Shown in pieces: positions 22,401 to 34,986 of a stretch of 64,000 nucleotides of DNA (the first letter of the stretch is position 1; every line of letters starts with the position of its first letter). The notes beneath the pieces are model-generated. The model was not told where the DNA came from, searched no databases, and worked only from the letters and a program-made list of their open reading frames with translations. Both the position numbers and the translations under genes were made by a program. Source of the DNA: Perca fluviatilis (taxonomy: Eukaryota > Chordata > Actinopteri > Perciformes > Percidae); assembly GCF_010015445.1 (NCBI RefSeq), contig NC_053114.1, positions 19,609,724-19,673,723 on the forward strand. The letters run 5' to 3'.

Positions 22401-25400
22401 TGACACATGTAGGCACACATACACACTATACACACAGGCACATGCATGCAGGCAAGTGTGTACACACACGCGCACACAAACGTGCGCATTCACACTTGGA
22501 CACACATACAAATGCAATGAAATGTGCTCTCTCAGATGACTGCAAGGTGAGAGAGAGGGAACATAAGAGGAGAAGTCCACAAGAGTGGCTTGTCAAGAGA
22601 GTGATGGCTGAGAACTGACAAGTGCTTGTTAGTTTTTTTTCTCCAGGTAGAGTTCCTAAGAAAACAACAAGCTGGAGAGCCTCTAGACTCACAGAAAGAT
22701 GCAATATCACAAGTAAAAACAATATATATTAAAAAAGGCAGATATGAGACCATCATCCCAACAAAAACACCAGAAACAACACTGCATACCTTTTATGTGA
22801 GGGGTTTCATTGTTGTAGTCACTGGGGCAGCTATATACGGATGAAAAGCTAAAAACCCAGATCATTAACTATTATCATTATAAGAAAACTACCTGTTAGA
22901 CAACTGGATGCACAATGATAAATATAAATATGCATCACTGTCATTATATTTCAGGCTGATTCTTGTATACTTGCTATTCGAATACTGACGTTCTGAAGTT
23001 TTTGCAATGATGGACGATCAATGGCAACTTCACAGGTGCTCACCTGTGGAGAAAAACACTCTGGTAAAAATCCTTCAAGACGCCTCTACTGAAATCATTT
23101 CAAGGCCATGTAGAACTATGTCATTCTTTTGTCAAAATGTGCACTAAACTTATTTGACAGCCCAAATGATTCTCAGTCAAAAGCTGAGACAGATTGAGCT
23201 ACACAATAATGTGTAATGCCACAATAATGCCAAAATTCGACAGAACTCAGACTATAAAACAAGATGTTGCAACTCGAATGGTTTGAAAACAAGCAAGAAA
23301 GTACAACAGATGTGAAATAGGGGCCTATGGCAAACACCGTTGTGTATGAGAGGCCGTATTTCCATTTTCTCATTGTTGGTCACTTTCACAGAACCCAGCA
23401 AACTCTAAATTGAAAGGACATCTAAATATGCATGAGGTTCGGTATATGACTAGACCCAATATGGATCAGATACAAATTTACAGCACTAGAAAGAAGAAGG
23501 GAGGAAATGCTCTGATACGGTCCACAAGAATCAAGGCTTACTGCTCCGCTGCAAGTTGGGAGTGAGAACGTTAAAAAGTTAAACAGCCTTTTTTATTGTG
23601 GCTACATGATTAAAAGCAAGAACTACATATACTGACCACATGAAGTACACCGTCTTGTCGATTCATCTTGATAACACATGAGAAACTGCATCCATGTGTA
23701 AAAATGATTGTCTGAGAGGAACAGGGAGGTAATTTCTTTAATTAACAGGACACTTCTTATTCTGCAATGACGAAATTGGGGAATTCATTATCAACAGATG
23801 CTTCATAAAGAGCAATGGTTAACAGGAGTTGGAAGTGCTACATTAGAAATCACTATGTCTTGTGCCGCAAACAGATTATGGTTTGTTCACTGGATTCAAA
23901 TAAGGGACTGTGCCAAAAATGATTGGGGTGTGAAGTGTGGCTGAACTGTTTGGTTCCCTTTTTTAATAGCAAGGCCTTAACTGGCTTTATAAAAACAAAA
24001 TTAACAGTGTTGAATTGATACAACTTCTTTAACCATAGGACATCAGGTGCACAAAGAATATGAAATAATTTAACATGTTAACATGTTAACGTAACACTAC
24101 TTTTTGAAATATCCACCAAAAATTCAACCTAGCCTCCCTTTAGCGAAGAGAAAACATACAAAAAATACTCCCCTTTAATGACACCCTCTCCACACTTAAT
24201 AACTTCTGCACAGTCCCTAAAGCTTTTCTGAAGTCTCCAGTAAGTTGGCTGCAATAAAACCAAAGCTCATGGTACTGCTGAATCATTTTAAGACCTCTGC
24301 CAAGAAACTATCCTAGTCGTTACATAATGTCAAATATCAGTATTGATTAGTGAATGTCCAGTAAATATGTATGCATGTATTTCAAATTGTGTTTAGAAAT
24401 GAAACTTTTCAAATGATAGAGAAAAAAATAAACAAAATAAACACTTAACCGAGGCCTGGAGCATACTATGACACTTGACAGGATGTGTGAATTGGCCCAG
24501 GATTAAACGATATGCTGCCTCTGCAGTTTGTGTGTCTAACAAGATAATCAGTGCAAACACTAAAGCGGGTGTAGCCTTCATCTGTGGTCTGCCTGCTGTG
24601 TGCCCTGTACCTCACTGCTCTGTTTGGAGCAAAGAGGTGAGCACACGACTTCCTGTTTCCCCTCTACTTTATCCAAGCAGAACAAAGTTACTGAATCCCC
24701 CCTGCAGTTCCTTGCTCTCTGTTGGTTAAATCATCCATTTCACCTTCTTTTTATCCCTGCTCACACAAGCTGTCATCCTATTATGCTGAGATGTTGCGTG
24801 CCTGAGCTTTGCGTACAGAGGTTACAGGGGTGTATCTGAGGAGAGTTCTTGTGCTTTATGTTGTTCAACTATTGCACAACAGATGTAAAAAAACACTGAG
24901 CTTTTTCTGAACTGTCTAATGGAAATTTCCAATGCTCGAGGAAGTCTTTGGTGTGCTACTTTTCCTTAACATTAAGAATGATTTAATATGCAGTGATATA
25001 ATTCAGTATCATGACATTGTGTTATTGTCACTACAAATTCAGCGTCAGTTTGAGAGAAGTTATCGACTGTGCCTTATTCAGGTTATACACTGCGTGACCA
25101 GAAAGATAGAAACCCCTCTACATTTCAATGCAATTTCTTAAAGCCCACGTTGCCATCTTCAAATTCACCCAAATTTTCAATTTACAATTGCATTAGACAG
25201 ATAAAGGCAGCATATCCTTACAACCGAGATGCTAGGAATATTTGCTTTAAAATTACTTTTTTAACAATTAATCAATCATCCAAAAAGTTTTTTGTGGTGT
25301 TCTATTTGTATGTTATTGTTGAGTTTCATGTATTCTAAAGGCCCATCTAAGGATGGCTATAAATGCAGTGGTATTGTATGTGACATAGGTTTATGCTATA

Positions 25401-25659
25401 AACTTAATAAAAAGAAAAATGTAATAAATAAGGTATTGTTTCATCTAGAGAGAACGCACAAATAAATAAATAGTAGTGTTATCCAATGCTGAACATTTAA
25501 AGTGAGCCAATATATTTTGCAGCCAGGGCTGTTGGATCAGATTGACTGGCATTTTAAAGGCGTTACTCTTGTCCCTCACTATAATCGTGTCAACAAAAAT
25601 ATTTACATGCTCTCTGTTTCATTTTAATAATATATATAGCATATATATTACTACGTTTC
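22401..25659. other. Non-coding DNA
   Basis: Begins with a decayed CA-rich tract (22410-22510). The rest is AT-rich and unique-looking. No exon, RNA gene or recognised transposon. Confidence 0.6.
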
Positions 25660-26070
25660 CCTTCCTCTGTCAGACAATGATATGATCACGTTAGCAAGTC
25701 AACACTGGGGGATCATCCGGGCCGCCTGCCTGTGATTTGCAGCATCCGGACGGTGTCATCTCCATGCCAAAAATGTATACCCCTTCTCAAATTGATTGTG
25801 TCGCCTCATTGCTTCCAAGGCCAACAGGTCAAAGGAATGGTCATAATTGAGAGGAGAATTAGCAAAACCTTAAATATATGGCAGGTGATATATCATTACC
25901 CATAGACTTGACCCTGCCTAACCCCTCCCTACTCCCATGTGGGCTCCTGCTCAGGCTAGCGTGAGCTAGACAGAGGGGCCTGCTGCCTCTCAAACAGCTA
26001 AATCAACAGCGTCTCGCCACAGCTCATGTTGGAGCGTTTTGCTTGAATGGTTTCATGAAAAACTAATCAT
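25660..26070. promoter_or_regulatory. Candidate conserved enhancer
   Basis: Non-repetitive, evenly composed DNA with GGTCATAATTGAG, CAGGTCAAAGG (a nuclear-receptor-like half site) and AAAACTAATCATC. Flanks are AT-rich. Role inferred. Confidence 0.3.
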
Positions 26071-29002
26071 CTGTTCATCATGGAGATCAAACATACTCAG
26101 GGTGCAATGATTAGGAAAAGCAATCTGATAAACCTTGAAGAGTCACTAGTCCAGATATAATAATTTTGAGATTAAAAATGCCCCCTCCCCTCCTCCGCCT
26201 CCTTATCATTCTCATCCCTAGCTCTCCTGTCAGCTCTTATACCCTCCTCAAAGTTCAAGCAAGGAAGCAAAATTGTTATCTTGTTTGTAATTGCTGCTCA
26301 ATTGGCTTCTGTGAAGCCACAGTCTGTCTCTATTTCTTGAGCATTTGCAAAGAGAGATAACCCAACCTTATCAAGACTAATTTCTATTCTTCATTCCGCT
26401 GAAAAGGCAGCACTCAAAAGACTGAATTTTCCAATTATTCTTATTCAATTTCACCCTATCACATACTATTATTCAATACCCTGACTACATAAGATGTACC
26501 TGATGCCTTTAAAAGGCTGTCATAAATTATATAGAACAAAGCAAACACTGTTTCTCATGGATAGTTATTTAAATTCCAAATATCTATATACTGTCTTTAA
26601 TCTTGTATTGTAACATTTTCTTGTTGCACATGAAGAATGCTTCCAGTAATTAGAACAGACCTTGTCGACAGGCAGGCCACTCAGTTATCTATTTCCACTT
26701 TTGAAGCAAACATGTGAAGTAAGACAGAGGTCAAAGCAATCTCCCTGCTTCTCTAATAGCCTGCTCCAACAAAAAAATAATTGGGATGAGAAAGTTTTAC
26801 AAAGTGACTAGAGAAAAGTGGAGTTGTTCCAGGGAAACCATTTAAAGTTGGCCAGTGTCAAGGTTCCCTGGAGATCAGAGGAGAAAAATATGTTTTTTTT
26901 ATGTACAGAGAGTCTCTCAAGCTTAAACCAATTACCTGCAGATGCCCCTGTGTTACTTAAGCAAATAAAGTGAAAATAAATAGTGGCTATGTAATGTTGG
27001 ATACACCCGCTGAACGTAATAACATTTTGTCGTTTCCACAAAGTGGACTGGAATGAAATTAGAGGTCCCTGTAGCCTGTAATGAAATGTGGTGCCTCCCA
27101 ACTCTAATGCATTTTGTCATCATGAGGACATATTAATGCTCTTCTCTAACTTTCTCTTGATTGATGCAGGCTTCGGAAATAAAGACAAGCAAAAACATTA
27201 ACATCAAGGGACTCCGGCTGGATACTGCTGCACAATTCAGTTTAAAATTTTTGAGACATGAAATATGATATGAACAGCTAAAATGAAATTTGTGAGATTT
27301 ATATATAAACTTGATGTTTCATATTCGATATGGTACATACTGAATTGCATTATTTTGAACTATATATCCCAGTCAACTTGTTAACTACATTTTTGATGGC
27401 AATAACTGAAGGATTCATGTTTTTCAATTGTCATCAGATTGTCAGAAAGTCAAGTGTAATATTCAGAGACTTGGAAACACAGTTCCTGTAACTGTTATTT
27501 CATTTTCGACCATATTTGACCAGAATCTGATGTGCTACGTTCTGTTTGTTTTCCAAAAAATGTGAAAGGGACTAAGAGCATTAACACTTGCAGTGGAGAA
27601 AACTGTTACTGTATGTATAGAGCCATATCTCTGTAGAGTAGTTTGCTGTACATAACATTTTAATCATTTAAGAAAGAAAGATGTTATTTAAAGATATAGC
27701 AGTAGAATCAATGAGCAAAATCAGCATAATTTAATTTTCCAGTATGGATGTGCAGATGAATTGAGATGTATTATCACTTATATGTTTAATTTTTCTATTT
27801 GATGTTAATATGTCTGTATGTTTTTGATGTTTTGGTGTCATTTTACTGGGTCAGATGTAAGCATGACATTGTAACTCTTTATTGTCTGTGCGTAACATCT
27901 GTTGATCATTTTTTACTTACTTAATACAGACCCCATGAAGAAAAGTTGATGTCAAAGTAACAACTATGAGCCTGTGATGTCATCTGCACCTATATAGTAG
28001 GGATAAAAGCAAAAAAAGAAAAAAGAAAATACTACCGGTTTTTATTTTCTATCAGGTTTGCTTTTTAGCTTTGAGTGAGTTATCCTACACAGTACAAAAG
28101 GAACATTCATTATGGCTTGAATCCAGACAATATTAACGGCATACTTGCTAGTAAATTTAGTATTCTTTTGTCAGTTGTCTCAGTTATAATTTACCACACA
28201 GAGCAATTTGGCCCTTATCTTCTGTGGACGCAGCTGACGGAGACTCACTCTCCACTAGAGCTGGTTTTTCAAATGGACCACTGGACATCCCACTGGGACC
28301 AGGAAAGATGAAATACAGTGGGGCCACAATGGAGTCCACAACTACAAATCCCCAAGGCTGCAGTATCACTCGCACCCCTACTGCATTACCACTCATTACA
28401 AAACCCCACCTCAGGGCAAAACTAGCAAATACACATATAAACCTTGTCTGTGTTTACATTATCTCATATAATATTTTGAATGAACTTGTCCTCAGGTGCT
28501 AATATGTTCATTTATTGTTACTATGAGGCTAAGGAAAAAAAAAAATCACAAATAAAGCTTAGCGTGTCTAATTTTACTGTCACCTTCCGAAGCTAGATTA
28601 GGAGGAGAAAGGGAGGTCATTATCGAGTGACAGGGAGGCGTTGGTTAATCTGTGAATAATGTCAGGGGTGAGGGTGGAGTAATGTGTAAGGGAGGGGTTT
28701 TTTGGTCGAGGGGTGCATAGATTGTGTCGTCTGGCAGCTCATCTATATTTTATGCTGCCACTCAGACAAATGAAACAGGAGCCACCCGGAACAAGGGGGG
28801 ACCCTCTGACACTTCAAAGGGTAGTCCTATGGGTGGTTTCTTATTGAAGCTAGGCCTGTAATAACCCCAACCCACATACATAACCCCCAACCCATGCTGA
28901 GAAGCTGCTGGGGCCTCATTAACCCTTAAACAGGCTTGTGAGGGGTGCAATGTATGGGAGACTAATTACCCCACCAACACACTGGAAGAAATGTTCCTGC
29001 TC
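26071..29002. other. Non-coding DNA
   Basis: No exon supported. The open frames 28075-28311 and 28224-28502 overlap each other and have no domain. A somewhat GC-richer patch at 28590-28980 precedes the CA array and could be regulatory. Confidence 0.55.
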
Positions 29003-29119
<117 letters not shown>

Positions 29120-29199
29120 ACACCGCACAAAGTGCCGGTAGTGGTGATGATAACAGTGGTAGTGGTGGTGGAAGCTTCACACTGTACACCTTAATTGAA

Positions 29200-29680
29200 A
29201 ACCCAGATCCCCTGTTTTATTTTTTTTTGTTATGATTAGCAGTTTCAGAGCCTTGCCCCACTCCCCTCCGCTCCATGCCCCATCTTTGCTGTCATACAAT
29301 AGCAGTATTTCATGATTAGCAGAATCTGACAGTGATAATGAGGAGAAAGGAAAGATGAAAGGGGAGGAAAGAGAAGGGACACGGAATGAGAGAAAAAGAG
29401 GCAGATATCAAAGAAGGGTCTAATTGAGGTAACACAGCCAACCAAATGCAAAGCCCATTTGCATAACACAGTGCAGCTTCATTTGGCCATCTCTAACGAC
29501 GCTAATGTCTTAACAAATTAATTTTGCTAATTAGGCACGCCCAGTGGAGCTCACCAGCAGATTAAGCAGATTAAACAAACAGATGCTGATTACCCCTTGG
29601 CGGGCTGAGAGGTGCATTTCTCTGGGTATGTGCGCCATATTGACTTCTGTGGTGCCACGCTCAGTATTACAGGTCTTACA
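29200..29680. promoter_or_regulatory. Candidate conserved enhancer with an octamer
   Basis: Contains a perfect octamer ATTTGCAT (29457-29464) and a nearby AATGCAAAG, both typical POU-domain targets. TTAATTTTGCTAATTAGG and repeated ATGATTAGCAG (29233 and 29311) are also present. The sequence is complex and non-repetitive. A POU-controlled element near a POU gene is plausible but inferred. Confidence 0.35.
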
Positions 29681-30250
29681 CTATGACACGTATAATGTAT
29701 GCTTTTTAGGTACAGGGAAAAGGTTCAGACCAAACATTTTGTGTGAACTGTCAGGTACTCTACGCCTGTCGAAACGTGATACCGCCTGACTCAAGCAGCT
29801 AACATTCATTTTAAATAACCGCATCCACTCAGGTTCATCCTGAAGGTTATAACACATAAATGTTTGATATGGAAGCCAAAACACTTGGTGGTAAGAGAGA
29901 GTGAGACATTTTGAATGCAATAGGTGTGCAGTGCAGTCATCCATGCTTTCTTATTGACTGAGTATTCAAACTAAAACCCAGGTCCTTAGCTGAACCGATA
30001 GAGACAGCAAGGAATAAAAAAAAAACATCACTACATCAATTTCTTTCTGCTGACTCAGACTTTAATATGTCATGTTCAAAGGAGTTTTTATTTTGTAATG
30101 AAATGATGAATTTATTTTTGGTGCCCATTTTTCCAACAAGGTTTCTTTTTCTCTCTCGATTTTCTATGTTTCCCAGAATGCCTCTCATCAACCTCCAGTT
30201 GTTCTACCTGTATGATGTCTACCAGTGATATAACATACCTGGACAACATT
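29681..30250. other. Non-coding DNA
   Basis: AT-rich unique-looking sequence; nothing recognised. Confidence 0.6.
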
Positions 30251-30710
30251 CATCTGCCTTTAAAGGAACACGCCGACTTATTGGGAATTTAGCTTATTCA
30301 CCGTAACCCCCAGAGTAAGACAAGTCGATACATACCCTTCTCATCTCCGTGCGTGCTGTAACGCTGTCTGACGGCTCCAGCTAGCTCTAGCTTAGCCCAG
30401 CACAGATCCTGCAGGTAACTGGTTCCAACTAGCATACTGCTCCGAATTGTGACAAAAGTGACAAAATAACGCCAACATGTTCCTATTTACATGTTGTGAT
30501 TTGTAGAGTCACAGCGTGTACAAAAAACAACGTAACATGAGACACAGCCATCTTCTAACCGTAAACAAACCCGGAACTATATTCTCAGACAGGCTTGCTG
30601 CGAGCATATCACTCCGCCCAAGTACTATATTCTTCCGCCTGAGAATATAGTTCCCGGTTTGTTTACGGTTAGAAGATGGCTGTGTCTTCAATTGTTATAT
30701 TATAGGGAAT
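30251..30710. mobile_element. Fish interspersed repeat ending in a long hairpin
   Basis: The lead AAAGGAACACGCCGACTTAT and the CCCCCAGAGTAAGACAAGTC block belong to a repeat I know from many fish genomes. Its right part is a hairpin: 30540-30588 and 30639-30687 are 49-nt inverted copies with one mismatch, around a 50-nt spacer. No coding capacity. Outer limits are approximate. Confidence 0.65.
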
Positions 30711-31382
30711 TTACCAAAGCAGCATGTCTGAAACAGTTGTTTGTTATCCAGCCAAGAATATGAATCTCCGATACAGTGACAAATACATAGAAAGCTGTAT
30801 CAGATTTACAGCTCAGCAGTGTACATCATGAACTCCCTTGGTCTTCCTAATATTTTGTACATTCTCTGCTTTATATAACGGAGGCTACATGCACAACGTT
30901 TTAAACTGTACAAATGACTGTAGCACACGCTCAGGCGCTAGACCTGAAACTCTAAGGTTAAATGGCAGCGAGAGCACATCGCAGGGTCTGACTCCATTCC
31001 ACTGTGTTATTAATTCTCAACTGAACTGTGAGAAGCACATTCAACAAGAGAAAACTCTGTGTGTTTTTGCCCTTTTGCCTCTACCTGCCAAAACAGCACA
31101 CGTTACTTCCACCAGCATAATTCTGCTCAGTGGCAGCCTGAGAGAGCAGTAAAGACTTGAAGAGCAACCCTGAGTTACAGAAAAACATCTCCATCACACA
31201 CAAACATATTACTTTTTTCTTTCTTTTTTTAAGAATTTGAGCAAAACATGTTCAGCATGAGGCCCTCTGTGGAGTGATTGTTATCACTGCTGCCATCAAG
31301 CTGTCAGTCTTTCCTTCAAGGTTTAATCCTCACCCTCATCACCCTTTCCAGCCCCATGTGTCTCCGCCGTCCCGGTCCGTGA

Positions 31383-31403
31383 GTGCGTTAATGAATAACG
31401 CAC
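31383..31403. other. Perfect short palindrome
   Basis: GTGCGTTA, loop ATGAA, TAACGCAC. The setting is non-repetitive with ATAATTAGG close by. It could be a palindromic protein site; too short for a pre-miRNA. Confidence 0.4.
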
Positions 31404-31536
31404 TGTAAGATAGATTATGAGGAATAATTAGGTATACTGCAGAATCAATCTTTGGGGCAAGGCCTGGGGCGGTGGTAGGGGCAGGGGTCAGGAGTAAAAT
31501 ATTAGGATATTAAGAGAGAGAGAAAGAAGAGAGAAG

Positions 31537-31537
<1 letters not shown>

Positions 31538-31577
<40 letters not shown>
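31538..31577. repeat. Poly(A) run
   Basis: About 39 uninterrupted A. The G-rich, run-rich sequence just after it (31592-31640) may be poorly resolved. Confidence 0.9.
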
Positions 31578-31580
<3 letters not shown>

Positions 31581-32040
31581 AGGAAGAAGCCATGGGGGGG
31601 TTGAAAAAGGTGGGGTGGGATTTACAAACCAAAAGGGGAGAATCCTGGCTTTGGTGCGACTCTGGATTACTGATTGCTGGAGGCTTGTTAAAGGATAACT
31701 CTTATTACAATGTGGGTCTTATTTTAATAGTTTTGTCCATCATTCCTATTGACAATAAACATATTGTACACACCAGGTTATAAGGTATGGTGAACAAGCT
31801 AAAAGGAAGATTGCAAATTGCAAAACGTTCAAATGTAAAAAACAATGTGAAAGAAACAAGACTTGTAGCAGGCAACATCCCTTCAAAATAGTTAGTCATG
31901 CAAACATAACTTCAAGCTTAACAGATTTTGGGAAATATCAGAGCAAAGTTTCAGTAATGCATCTTGGCACGAGATGAGACTGCTATGATTCCTCCATAAT
32001 TAACATATGCTTGTTAGTCAAGGTTGGTTGGATGCTCTGC

Positions 32041-32041
<1 letters not shown>

Positions 32042-32079
<38 letters not shown>

Positions 32080-32082
32080 ACA
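32042..32082. repeat. (CA)n microsatellite
   Basis: AC units with one CATA interruption. Confidence 0.95.
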
Positions 32083-32827
32083 AATCTGCTTTTCACACTG
32101 GTACTAGAGAGGAATGAGGCAGACACTGAGCCATGTAACAAGAAGCACATCCATACAGGCTATAGTTTTACACGAAATCACTGTGTCTGATGCTTTGACC
32201 ACATTACCATACGTGTTAATTTCCGCAATCTTCCGCATTTTGTCTGAGCTCAAATAACACTTATCAGCCTCAATGCCTTGGGTAGATCTGATCAAATTTG
32301 CTCTGAAAATGACTGCAGACCACTTTAATAGGGTCATGAATATGAAGTGCTGAATGCACACGTGTCTTATTTGTTCAATCTCTCCCAACCTCATTTGGAC
32401 ATAATGAAGACATGGCCCTACTTCTGATTATTCCCTCCATTTCCCAGGGCTCTTGACCTCTCTGTGAAAAGATAAATAGAATCTCCTTAACCTATCAGGA
32501 TAACAGATGAGAATCAGTGTGTATCTTTATGCCAATTTACTCTCCTCCAGACAATCCAAAATTGTGACAAAGTGTTTTACCACAATGTACATTATCAGTC
32601 ATCTGTGAGGTTTTCTTTCAAACCGTATTTAACTTCAAATACTACACCTTCTACACTCTAAAGCACAGATAAAGGAGGAAATGTTGTCATGGGTCAGAAA
32701 GAGGAAAACAAGGAGACAGAAACAGAGAGAAGGAATAAAAAGTGTGAGCATCCATGTGTGGTGCTGCAGCTGCATGTTTATATGTGTGTGTGCATGAAAG
32801 GGAAGTGCATGCTGTCTGGTTATGTGT

Positions 32828-32830
<3 letters not shown>

Positions 32831-32880
<50 letters not shown>
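32831..32880. repeat. (GT)n microsatellite
   Basis: About 25 uninterrupted GT units. Confidence 0.97.
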
Positions 32881-32885
<5 letters not shown>

Positions 32886-33879
32886 CTCAAAGCATCTCAA
32901 TGACATCAAAGTGCTGTGCAAACTGAGCCCCTGGCAGCTCTTTAGAACCCCATCTCCCCTCTCTGTTTAAAGCAAAACAAAGAAAAAGAGTTTCCCACAC
33001 TAAAAAAAAAAGGTAAAAAAAAAAAAGGAATAGACTGCTCAAATGTGTGTCATGTTTGTGTGTGTGTGTACTCGAGATAAAAGGTCGATGGAGTGATAGA
33101 AAATGAAAAAAGCAAAGAAGAAAAGAGAGAAAAGAATGGGAAGAAAAAAAAAAGAAGGAGTCAATGTTTCCCTAAAGCCTAGCTCTTTTCACACGGCTCT
33201 TCATCGCTCATTTCTCCTTGTGATGCTGACACAAAAGGTGAAGCGATTGTTTGTATAATCAAACAAAGCACAGGCTAGAAATCTCACATTTTATCTGTTG
33301 TTGTTTCGAGCCAAAGGTTGTTCTGAATGCTGTCAGTGACGGTTTTATCCTTAAAGAGAGCAGGAATGAAGAGAGGAAAGAAAAGAAAAAAGGCTGTTAT
33401 CGTGAATAATTTGGGTTTGGGCCGGTCAAACGCTAACCTGCATGAAAAGCAGTTGCTCTGTGAATTCATTTTCATCATAGTTTTTTGTTATTTTCAGGAT
33501 TAAAACGCAGCATGTCTGGGAAATAAAACACACTCCTCCTCTGAGTGCAGTATTCATTATGACCATTTATAATTCATTGTTTGTGTCTTCATCATGTGAT
33601 ATAGTTTCTCTCCTTTTCTTTTAATGGCTTCCAATCCTTTGCATAACCTGACAAGTTTCCTGATAAATGCGCTGAGCATGTATAAAATGTGGCCTTTTTT
33701 TTTCTTCTTTTAACAGCTCTCTGACTTGAGAGGCAGTGAGCGAGAAATCGAAACCATGAGACAAGAGGAAGGAGTGCAGAAGGAAAAAAGCCCAGTTCAA
33801 CTGACGTTGTAAAATAAAATACTTTGTAAAAGGGAAATAAATGCTGCAGTGAGTGGAAGATTCATGCGCTCAAATAAAC

Positions 33880-34160
33880 TGGGGCTTTTGAATTTTTAAT
33901 TGGAGCGGCCCTAATTATGGCCATCAGACAGTACTTCTAAACACACTCACTGCACTTTCTCCCCATTGCTCTTTCCCCCAGCCTCTCCAGTTTGGCTGTG
34001 GACGAGGCCTCAGTCCGGGTGTATTTTTCCATGGCATTAATATTTGATGAAAATGGGCCAGGCTGCATCAGCTGCTCATCGCCACTAAGAACATGGCCTC
34101 CATTATGAGCCCTGTGCTTCCTCTCAGCCGTGTACATTAGCAAGATGACAGAACGCAACA
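33880..34160. promoter_or_regulatory. Candidate conserved enhancer
   Basis: Complex DNA with CCCTAATTATGGCC, GGCATTAATATTTGATG and GCATCAGCTGCTCATC (E-box plus homeodomain cores). No repeat and no coding sense. Role inferred. Confidence 0.33.
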
Positions 34161-34239
34161 GAACGCACGGATGGATTGGAGGTGTGAATGCACGTGCGGG
34201 TTAAAGTATTGGTTGTGCGTGTGAATGTGCGTGTGTGTG

Positions 34240-34430
34240 TGTGCGAGTGCTGGCTCGTCAACCATCCCTGTCGATTGATGCTATTAGATGTTGAGAAACA
34301 TGGGTGTGAGTTATAATTGAGCTGACACTAATAATGAAAGCAGATACTGTCTGGAAGCCCTTGGCAATATGCTAAAGATATTGATGCCCCTAATAATTCA
34401 GGGGCTCGACAGAGTGGAGAATTTTTTTTT
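34240..34430. promoter_or_regulatory. Candidate conserved element
   Basis: TCGATTGATGCTATTAGATG, GTTATAATTGAGC and CCCCTAATAATTCAGGGG (a near-palindrome) in 190 nt of non-repetitive DNA, followed by a T-run. Confidence 0.28.
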
Positions 34431-34735
34431 TTTTTTTCAGATCTTGCACAGGAAGCAGGGAAATAAGATTTAAAATGGCTCTAAAACGCAGTGAAGCTCC
34501 ATCTTTTAAAACTTTTTCTGGTCCAGTATTCAGTTATTATAAATCATTGACAAATGCACAAGGACGTTCAGATTACAGAATGTTGGAGTTTCTGGAAAAT
34601 TGCTTCTCCTTTTATTGAAGTAATATTGTATTGTAGTTAGTTGTAAGAACTAAATGCTGGACCTATTTGATTTGACAGGGCAGGTAGTTGGCCCTGTCTC
34701 TCTCTCTTACACACACCCACACCCACATCCACACA

Positions 34736-34736
<1 letters not shown>

Positions 34737-34776
<40 letters not shown>
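34737..34776. repeat. (CA)n microsatellite
   Basis: AC units, inverted relative to the GT array about 130 nt downstream. Confidence 0.96.
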
Positions 34777-34906
34777 ATTTTGTTTCCATGTATCATTCAC
34801 TGGGGAATGTAGGAGGCCAATGTTAGGGATCGTAACTTTGTATTGAGCCTTAGTTAAGGACCTCCATAATGGCCAACTCAACCTTGGGGGTCCCTGGGGG
34901 TGATAT

Positions 34907-34908
<2 letters not shown>

Positions 34909-34984
<76 letters not shown>
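34909..34984. repeat. (GT)n microsatellite
   Basis: 38 uninterrupted GT units. Confidence 0.97.

Positions 34985-34986
<2 letters not shown>

Larger units (their letters stand above)
30711..33879. other. Non-coding DNA with microsatellites
   Basis: No exon recognised. Holds the poly(A), (CA)n and (GT)n tracts listed separately and several smaller A-runs (33002-33028, 33142-33153). Confidence 0.6.
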
